Below are positions 11,986 through 16,999 of a stretch of 16,999 nucleotides of DNA, piece by piece (the first letter of the stretch is position 1; each line of letters opens with the position of its first letter). Both the position numbers and the translations under genes were made by a program. The notes beneath the pieces were generated by a model. That model saw only the letters and a list, made by a program, of their open reading frames with translations, made no database searches and was not told the DNA's origin. Location: NCBI GenBank assembly GCA_900553635.1, contig USDU01000028.1, positions 1 through 16,999 on the forward strand, given 5' to 3'. Source of the DNA: an uncultured Lachnospiraceae bacterium (GTDB taxonomy: Bacteria; Bacillota_A; Clostridia; Lachnospirales; Lachnospiraceae).

Positions 11986-13614
11986 ATGAAGAAAAAAAAG
12001 TTATTTTGGAATAAAAAATCACAGCTTGTATTCGCGGAATCCATGATGATTACCTGCGGTTGTATGCTGCTGGGCGTGCCGCTCATCGGAAGCGGCTTCG
12101 GAAGCGGTGACAGCTATTACGAGGTTACGCTGGCGGGCAAGACCGTCGGCTCCGTCAAGAACCCGTCCGTGGTGGAAAATGCTTATTTGCAGGCCAGAGC
12201 CCGCATTTCCAGAGAGACCGACGGCCTGGTGCTGGCGGATGTGGAGTACGAGCTTGATAAGGTGCCGAAGATCTTCGGTTCCACCATGGACAGCGATACG
12301 CTGAGCGATGCCTTTTACAAGGAACTGACCCAGATTGTGGCGAAGGCCAAGAAAAAGGCTTACCTGATGAAGATTAACGAGTTCACGGTGACGCTGGGAA
12401 GCTATCAGGACGTCATGGACGTGCTGTATGCCACCAAAGACCGGTATGATACGGACAATGAGTTTCAGATCAACATCGTATCGGATGCGGCCCGGGAGCT
12501 GAATGTATACACAGTAGAAGTATCAAAGCAGAACACGGCAGAGGAGACTGCCGCGGAGGTGGCGAAGCTGGGTGGTATCGCCGGAATCGGCGACGCCTGT
12601 GCGGGTATCGGTGAATATGATGTGAGCCAGGCCGTGGAGAGTGTCATTACGAAGACCGTCACAGAGGAAGATGTGGCGGAAGAGAATGCTGCAGACAATG
12701 GGGAGAAGCAGGCAGAAGGCGACGGTCTGCGTTCTGTGGATTTCGCGGAAAAAGTGGAGATTGCCGAGGCTTATGTATCAGCAGATGAGATTACACCGGC
12801 AAGTGAGGCCATTGATCTGGTGACCAAGGATACGGCAAAGAATGAAGTATACGAGGTGAAGGCGGGAGATACCCTGTCTGTGATAGCGAACAGCAATGGA
12901 CTCCGCGTGGCGGAGGTGCTGGCGCTGAACGAGGGCATGAGCGAGAATACGGTACTCCATGAGGGTGACGAGGTCATCATCACTGTGCCGGAGCCGGAGC
13001 TTTCCGTGGAGACCGTGGAGGAATCCACCTATCAGGAAGAATATTACGCAGACGTTCAGTATATTGATAATGACGAATGGTATACCACCAAGAGTGAGGT
13101 GCGCCAGGAGGAGCAGCCAGGTTATCATGAGGTAACGGCGCTGATTACGAAGAAAAACGGCGTGGAAGAGAATCGGGATGTGATTTCCGAGACTGTTCTG
13201 CAGGATCCGGTGCCGAAGATTGTGGAGCGCGGTACCCAGACGCCGCCCACCTATATCAAACCGATTTCCGGCGGACGCTTTACTTCCGGATTTAAGAAAA
13301 GATGGGGCCGGATGCACAAGGGTGTCGACTGGGCATGTCCGATTGGAACGGCAGTTATGGCTTCCTGCGGCGGTACGGTCGTGCAGGCAGGCTGGTCCAG
13401 CGGCTACGGTAACTGTATCACCATCCGACATCCGGACGGTAAGCAGACCCGCTATGGACATCTGAGTAAGATCCTGGTATCTTCAGGCCAGAAGGTAACG
13501 CAGGGTCAGAAGATCGCCCTGAGCGGTAATACAGGACGAAGTACGGGACCTCATGTGCACTTTGAGATTATTATCAATGGCAGTCAGGTGAATCCGCTGC
13601 CGTATCTGAATTAA
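11986..13614 (+). CDS. LysM-G5-M23 cell-wall metallopeptidase (endopeptidase)
   Basis: 542 residues from the ATG at 11986; a GTG at 11953 would add 11 residues but sits in a hairpin. Domains in order are a Lys-rich N-terminus with one membrane anchor (~13-36), a region of unrecognised fold (~42-280), LysM (~287-333, YEVKAGDTLSVIANSNGL...) for peptidoglycan binding, a G5 domain (~338-418), and M23 peptidase (~428-540). Zinc ligands are H444 and D448 in HKGVD and the HVH motif H523/H525, all present, so it should be active. M23 enzymes cut peptide crosslinks in peptidoglycan at the cell surface. LysM-G5-M23 proteins are common in Lachnospiraceae and in sporulating clostridia. The gene has its own promoter. 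The ribosome site (AAAGAAG) is weak. Confidence 0.92.
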   Translation: MKKKKLFWNKKSQLVFAESMMITCGCMLLGVPLIGSGFGSGDSYYEVTLAGKTVGSVKNPSVVENAYLQARARISRETDGLVLADVEYELDKVPKIFGSTMDSDTLSDAFYKELTQIVAKAKKKAYLMKINEFTVTLGSYQDVMDVLYATKDRYDTDNEFQINIVSDAARELNVYTVEVSKQNTAEETAAEVAKLGGIAGIGDACAGIGEYDVSQAVESVITKTVTEEDVAEENAADNGEKQAEGDGLRSVDFAEKVEIAEAYVSADEITPASEAIDLVTKDTAKNEVYEVKAGDTLSVIANSNGLRVAEVLALNEGMSENTVLHEGDEVIITVPEPELSVETVEESTYQEEYYADVQYIDNDEWYTTKSEVRQEEQPGYHEVTALITKKNGVEENRDVISETVLQDPVPKIVERGTQTPPTYIKPISGGRFTSGFKKRWGRMHKGVDWACPIGTAVMASCGGTVVQAGWSSGYGNCITIRHPDGKQTRYGHLSKILVSSGQKVTQGQKIALSGNTGRSTGPHVHFEIIINGSQVNPLPYLN

Positions 13615-13625
13615 ACAGAGAGACG

Positions 13626-13663
13626 AAAAAGTGACCTTTCCGAAGAGGAGGGTCACTTTTTTT
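13626..13663. terminator. Bidirectional intrinsic terminator
   Basis: aaaaagtgacc (13626-13636) pairs with ggtcacttttt (13651-13661), followed by further T on the plus strand and TTTTT on the minus strand. It lies between the converging M23 and ROK genes and serves both. Confidence 0.85.
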
Positions 13664-13677
13664 ATATAAAAATCAGG

Positions 13678-14811
13678 TCAAACAGCCTGCAAAAACTGCT
13701 CCACATAAAACAGCGCCGCGCCGATGGCGGGCGTGTACTGCCCATGGGTGCCGACGAGAATTTGCTTCCGGTCAACAGCAAAGGGTGTGGAAGCATTGAT
13801 GCGCTCAGTCAGCCAGCCGATATCCTCCTCAGTAAAATAAGGAGCCAGATAACCGCTGAGGATGATAGGGGCGTCAATGACCAGATTCAGATTTTTCATG
13901 GCAAAAGCCAGGTGATTCAGGTAATCTTTCCATAGCTGTGTGAACTGTGGGGAGTTCCCTTCCCGCAGGAGAGGAAAAAATTCCTTGACGGGAAGCCCGG
14001 AAGCCTGTTCCAGGGAATTGGCGGAGCAGTAGGTCTCCAGACAGCCGCGGTTTCCGCAATAACATAAGGGACCATCCGGGTTGACGCACATGTGCTCGAT
14101 GGTTCCGCTGTGCATGGAACTGCCCTGATGAATCTGGTGATTGGTGATGATGCCGCCGCCCATATTACAGTTTAGTAGGAAAATCACAGCGTCATCAAGA
14201 TCCGGGTGATTCCACAATTCCAGAAAAGTGGCAGATTTGGAGTCATGCTCCAGATGGCAGGGCCAGGGAAGCAGACAGGAAAAATCGTCCACCTGCATAC
14301 CGGTATTGCCCATAATGCTGCCGTAGGTTACGGCTGTGTGATCCGGAGAAGTGATTCCCTGGGTAGCAATAGAGACCCCCAGAATTTTTTCAGAGTCATA
14401 TTTCTGGCGGGCGATAAAATCCAGGATTTTTTCAGACACCTGTTCATAGTAAGCGGCTGTGTTTTCGTAGGGAAGGGGAATGGTCTCTGTGCAGAGTGCA
14501 TTTCCGTATAAATCTACCGCAGTTATATGAAACATCTTTTTCAAAATACCGATTCCGATAGAAATCCTAAAATCGGGAACAATCCGGATAGCATGGGCCT
14601 TACGCCCTCCGGTGGAATCAAAATATCCGTTCCGTTCAATCAGGCCTTCTTCCTCCAGCAGGTTCAAATTCTGGCTGACAGTAGATAAACCCATCTGCAG
14701 ATCCTGCACAATCTGCTGCTTGGACACAGCCTTAGTTTTATAAATATATTGATAGACCTTGGAACGGTTGATTTTTTTCAGACTGATCGTCGTTAACCCC
14801 TTTTCGCTCAT
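13678..14811 (-). CDS. ROK-family transcriptional repressor (NagC/XylR type)
   Basis: 377 residues from the ATG at 14811, which has GGGGGA nine bases upstream; an in-frame ATG at 14955 lies upstream of the promoter. Residues ~15-65 are a winged helix-turn-helix (VSKQQIVQDLQMGLSTVSQNL). The linker is STGGRKA (66-72), typical of ROK repressors. The remainder is the ROK sugar-kinase fold with the CNMGGGI phosphate loop (215-221), D190 at the catalytic Asp position, and the zinc cluster H240, C250, C252, C257 in CYCGNRGCLET. The protein presumably senses a sugar or sugar acid. It is divergent from the mannitol dehydrogenase-family gene and probably controls it and itself through the dyad at 14917-14934. 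Confidence 0.93.
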   Translation of the reverse strand: MSEKGLTTISLKKINRSKVYQYIYKTKAVSKQQIVQDLQMGLSTVSQNLNLLEEEGLIERNGYFDSTGGRKAHAIRIVPDFRISIGIGILKKMFHITAVDLYGNALCTETIPLPYENTAAYYEQVSEKILDFIARQKYDSEKILGVSIATQGITSPDHTAVTYGSIMGNTGMQVDDFSCLLPWPCHLEHDSKSATFLELWNHPDLDDAVIFLLNCNMGGGIITNHQIHQGSSMHSGTIEHMCVNPDGPLCYCGNRGCLETYCSANSLEQASGLPVKEFFPLLREGNSPQFTQLWKDYLNHLAFAMKNLNLVIDAPIILSGYLAPYFTEEDIGWLTERINASTPFAVDRKQILVGTHGQYTPAIGAALFYVEQFLQAV

Positions 14812-14868
14812 AAAATGAAATCCCCCTGATAATATTACAAGATAAGAGTAAGTATTACGTTTAATCAC

Positions 14869-14898
14869 AGTATAAAACAAAAAGCTGGTAAAAGTCCA
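14869..14898 (-). promoter_or_regulatory. Putative promoter of the ROK repressor
   Basis: On the minus strand, TGGACT (14898-14893) as -35, an 18-bp spacer and TATACT (14874-14869) as -10. The ATG lies about 58 bases downstream. Confidence 0.45.
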
Positions 14899-14916
14899 CA
14901 AAAAATCAAAATAAAG

Positions 14917-14934
14917 ATTGGCGTAATTGCCAAT
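14917..14934. promoter_or_regulatory. Perfect-arm dyad, probable ROK operator
   Basis: ATTGGC-GTAATT-GCCAAT is an inverted repeat with 6-bp arms and a 6-bp AT-rich centre, lying between the two divergent genes. Its right edge touches the -35 of the rightward promoter and it lies just upstream of the leftward one, so a bound ROK protein could block the rightward promoter. It does not match a catabolite (cre) site. Confidence 0.5.
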
Positions 14935-14962
14935 AGACGAATGAATCGGCAACATATATACT
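14934..14962 (+). promoter_or_regulatory. Putative promoter of the mannitol dehydrogenase-family gene
   Basis: TAGACG (14934-14939), a 17-bp spacer and TATACT (14957-14962). A second TATACT follows at 14962-14967. The start is near 14970 and the leader about 60 nt. Confidence 0.45.
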
Positions 14963-15028
14963 ATACTTACAGTTAAGACATAAGCACAAGTAAAACGCGT
15001 AATAAACTATTTAAAGGAGAAGAATAAC

Positions 15029-16648
15029 ATGAAACTCACAATGGATGGAATCAAAGATCGTAACGCATGGGAAAAAGCAGGAATCCAGCTTCCGGGATAT
15101 GATGTGGAAGCAGTTTCCGAAAAGGCAAAAAAAGCGCCGTGCTGGGTACATTTTGGAATCGGCAATATCTTTCGTGTCTTCATCGGAGGGATTGCGGACG
15201 GACTTCTGGAGGAGGGAGCGTTGGATCGGGGGCTTACCTGCGTGGAAACCTTTGATTATGATGTAGTAGATAAAATTTACGTACCCTATGACAACCTGGG
15301 TTTAAGCGTGATTCTTCACGGAGACGGAACCAGAGATTACAAAGTGTTGGGATCTCTGGCGGAGGCCGTGAAAGCACAGGCGTCCGATCCGGCACAGTGG
15401 AATCGGCTGAAAGAGATTTTTGTGAATCCGTCCCTGCAGCTGGTGTCCTTTACTATCACGGAGAAGGGCTACGCATTGCAGAAAGCGGACGGAAGCTGGT
15501 TCCCGTTTGTGGAGGCAGATATCCAGAACGGACCGGAGAAAGCAGTCGGCGCTATGGCTGTTGTGACGGCTATGCTGTATGAGAGATATAAAGCAGGAAG
15601 TTATCCACTGGCTCTGGTTTCCATGGATAACTGTTCTCAGAATGGCGCGAAGCTTCGCAGATCGGTGCTGACCATGGCGGAGGAATGGAAGAATGCGGGC
15701 TATGTAGACGAAGCTTTCCTGGCATATATCGGCGACGAGAAGACCGTAGCCTTTCCCTGGACTATGATCGATAAGATTACACCGCGTCCCAGCGAGCAGA
15801 TTGCGGCGGATCTGGAAGCACTTGGTGTGGAGGATATGCAGCCGGTCATTACCGGAAAGAAAACGTATATTGCCCCGTTCGTAAATGCGGAGAAGCCCCA
15901 GTATCTGGTTATCGAAGATAGCTTTCCCAATGGCCGTCCGGCTCTGGAGAAAGGTTTTGGCGTCTATATGGCAGACCGGCATACGGTCAACCTGGCAGAG
16001 CGCATGAAGGTAACGGTATGCCTGAACCCGGTGCATTCCGCTACCGGTCCGCTGGGAGTGGCTCTTGGCTATGACTTATTTGCCCATATGCTGAATACAG
16101 ATGCGGACATGATGAGAATGGCCCGTATGGTAGCTTACGACGAAGGTCTTCCGGTGGTACAGGATCCGGGAATTCTCTCTCCGCAGGCTTTTGTGGATGA
16201 ATTGTTTAACGATCGTTTCCCCAATGAATATCTGGGAGATACCAACCTGCGTCTGGCAGTGGACGTGTCCCAGATGGTAGGCATCCGTTTTGGCGAGACC
16301 ATCAAGGCGTATGTGGAGAAATACGGCGACGCTTCCCGCCTGACAGCCATCCCGCTGGGAATCGCAGGCTGGCTGCGATATATGCTGGCGGTCGATGATG
16401 CGGGCAATACCTACGAGCTGGCGCCGGATCCCATGAATGAGGAGCTGCAGGAGCAGTTAAAGGATATTGCAGTGGGTCGGCCGGAGACCTTTGCGGATCA
16501 GCTGAGACCGATTCTTTCCAATGAGCGTCTGTTCTTTATCGATCTTTATAAAGCGGGCGTGGGAGAGAAGATTGAAACGATGTTCCGGGAGATGCTTGCA
16601 GGACCGGGCGCAATCAAAGCAACGGTACATAAGTATGTAAACGCGTAA
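15029..16648 (+). CDS. Mannitol dehydrogenase-family oxidoreductase (probable fructuronate reductase)
   Basis: 539 residues, full length for the polyol-specific long-chain dehydrogenase family (mannitol 2-dehydrogenase, fructuronate reductase UxuB, tagaturonate reductase). The N-terminal Rossmann part has HFGIGNIFR (~41-49). The catalytic region has K327, N333 and H336 in MKVTVCLNPVHSATG. In Pseudomonas mannitol dehydrogenase the pattern is K-x4-N-x2-H; here it is K-x5-N-x2-H, which resembles a Firmicutes/Bacteroidetes branch (KVCTCLNPLH) usually linked to hexuronate use. AAAGGAG nine bases before the ATG supports the start. The divergent ROK regulator and the GntP-type permease remnant downstream suggest sugar-acid catabolism, reducing fructuronate to mannonate with NADH in the cytosol. 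Mannitol dehydrogenase cannot be excluded. Confidence 0.88.
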   Translation: MKLTMDGIKDRNAWEKAGIQLPGYDVEAVSEKAKKAPCWVHFGIGNIFRVFIGGIADGLLEEGALDRGLTCVETFDYDVVDKIYVPYDNLGLSVILHGDGTRDYKVLGSLAEAVKAQASDPAQWNRLKEIFVNPSLQLVSFTITEKGYALQKADGSWFPFVEADIQNGPEKAVGAMAVVTAMLYERYKAGSYPLALVSMDNCSQNGAKLRRSVLTMAEEWKNAGYVDEAFLAYIGDEKTVAFPWTMIDKITPRPSEQIAADLEALGVEDMQPVITGKKTYIAPFVNAEKPQYLVIEDSFPNGRPALEKGFGVYMADRHTVNLAERMKVTVCLNPVHSATGPLGVALGYDLFAHMLNTDADMMRMARMVAYDEGLPVVQDPGILSPQAFVDELFNDRFPNEYLGDTNLRLAVDVSQMVGIRFGETIKAYVEKYGDASRLTAIPLGIAGWLRYMLAVDDAGNTYELAPDPMNEELQEQLKDIAVGRPETFADQLRPILSNERLFFIDLYKAGVGEKIETMFREMLAGPGAIKATVHKYVNA

Positions 16649-16672
16649 AGAAAAACGACAGGGGAGAAGAAA

Positions 16673-16999
16673 ATGATAGAGCCGACAAGATTACTCATTG
16701 CGGCGGCAGCCGGATTAATCCGGGACTTCCGTCGAATATCCAGGAGGTGAGGGAGGAAGAGGAGGCGAAGCTTCCGGCATTTTCCACGGTGTTGTGCATC
16801 ATTCTGGTGCCGCTGATTCTGATTTTATGCAGTACGGTTTCAGGTTATATTCCAGGTATTGATGCGGTGCGTCCGGTACTTGAGTTTCTGGGAACTCCGT
16901 TTGTGGCGTTAATCATCGCGGTTTTACTGGCCATGTATTTTCTGGGAAAAAGACAGGGCTATGACGGAGAGCAGCTGAAGAAGATTATGGATCGCTCCC
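16673..16999 (+). pseudogene. Broken GntP-family (gluconate/sugar acid) permease, continues past the window
   Basis: The ATG at 16673, with GGGGAGAAG upstream, opens a 25-codon frame starting MIEPTRLLIAAAAGLI, which looks like a GntP N-terminus but stops at 16748. In the next frame the text continues as a middle segment of a GntP permease: PGLPSNIQEV, then LPAFSTVLCIILVPLILIL, LEFLGTPFVALIIAVLLAMY, LGKRQG. That segment normally lies around residues 200-300. About 180-200 residues are therefore missing and the frame is shifted. The join lies at or near the 14-bp palindrome CCGGATTAATCCGG (~16710-16723). The downstream frame stays open to the window end. It is a real deletion or an assembly error; the intact gene would import a sugar acid for the upstream enzyme. 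Confidence 0.7.

Noticed and set aside
14812..14955. Upstream ATG at 14955 for the ROK repressor
   Set aside because: The extra 48 residues would span the promoter and operator region; the ATG at 14811 has a good ribosome site and starts directly before the HTH.

Overview
The window looks like a chromosomal segment of a Gram-positive, low-to-moderate GC Clostridia, most likely Lachnospiraceae. The grounds are the gene repertoire (CBS/DRTGG-type Mn pyrophosphatase, ECF vitamin S component, ROK regulator beside a mannitol-dehydrogenase-family oxidoreductase, LysM-G5-M23 cell-wall hydrolase), AGGAGG-type ribosome binding sites and many intrinsic terminators. No phage, IS element, CRISPR array or tRNA was seen.

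Layout. 1-~107 is the 3' end of a 23S rRNA, followed by a terminator with no 5S gene. 360-5143 is a three-gene operon: MacB-type ABC ATPase, large FtsX-type permease, and a membrane-anchored extracellular protein with Leu/Gly heptad repeats. 5356-7043 (minus) pairs an ECF S component with a class V aminotransferase that looks like pyridoxamine-pyruvate aminotransferase, so probably a vitamin B6 uptake and salvage operon with a structured leader. 7393-8518 encodes a coiled-coil protein with a DivIVA-like motif and a type I signal peptidase. 8519-9089 is a 571-bp gene-free region. 9090-11912 is an apparent operon of Mn-dependent pyrophosphatase, flavin reductase and a shikimate-kinase-like P-loop kinase. 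11986-13614 is a LysM/G5/M23 hydrolase with its own promoter. 13678-14811 (minus) is a ROK repressor divergent from a fructuronate reductase/mannitol dehydrogenase-type enzyme (15029-16648), followed by a broken GntP-family permease that runs off the window.

Most notable. The gap before the pyrophosphatase holds four TTCA(C/T)A hexamers at an exact 11-bp period on the minus strand. They lie 9 bp upstream of a TATACT -10 box, at about -60 to -22, which is the textbook geometry of a PhoP-activated promoter. It points leftward, away from the pyrophosphatase, into about 170 nt with no gene that ends at an intrinsic hairpin. This suggests a phosphate-starvation small RNA not covered by ordinary annotation. 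The same PhoP site would sit just downstream of a rightward promoter toward the pyrophosphatase, a possible switch. Other points are the B6 pair with its leader, the kinase lacking the shikimate-binding Arg, the deletion in the permease gene, and the absence of 5S rRNA after 23S.
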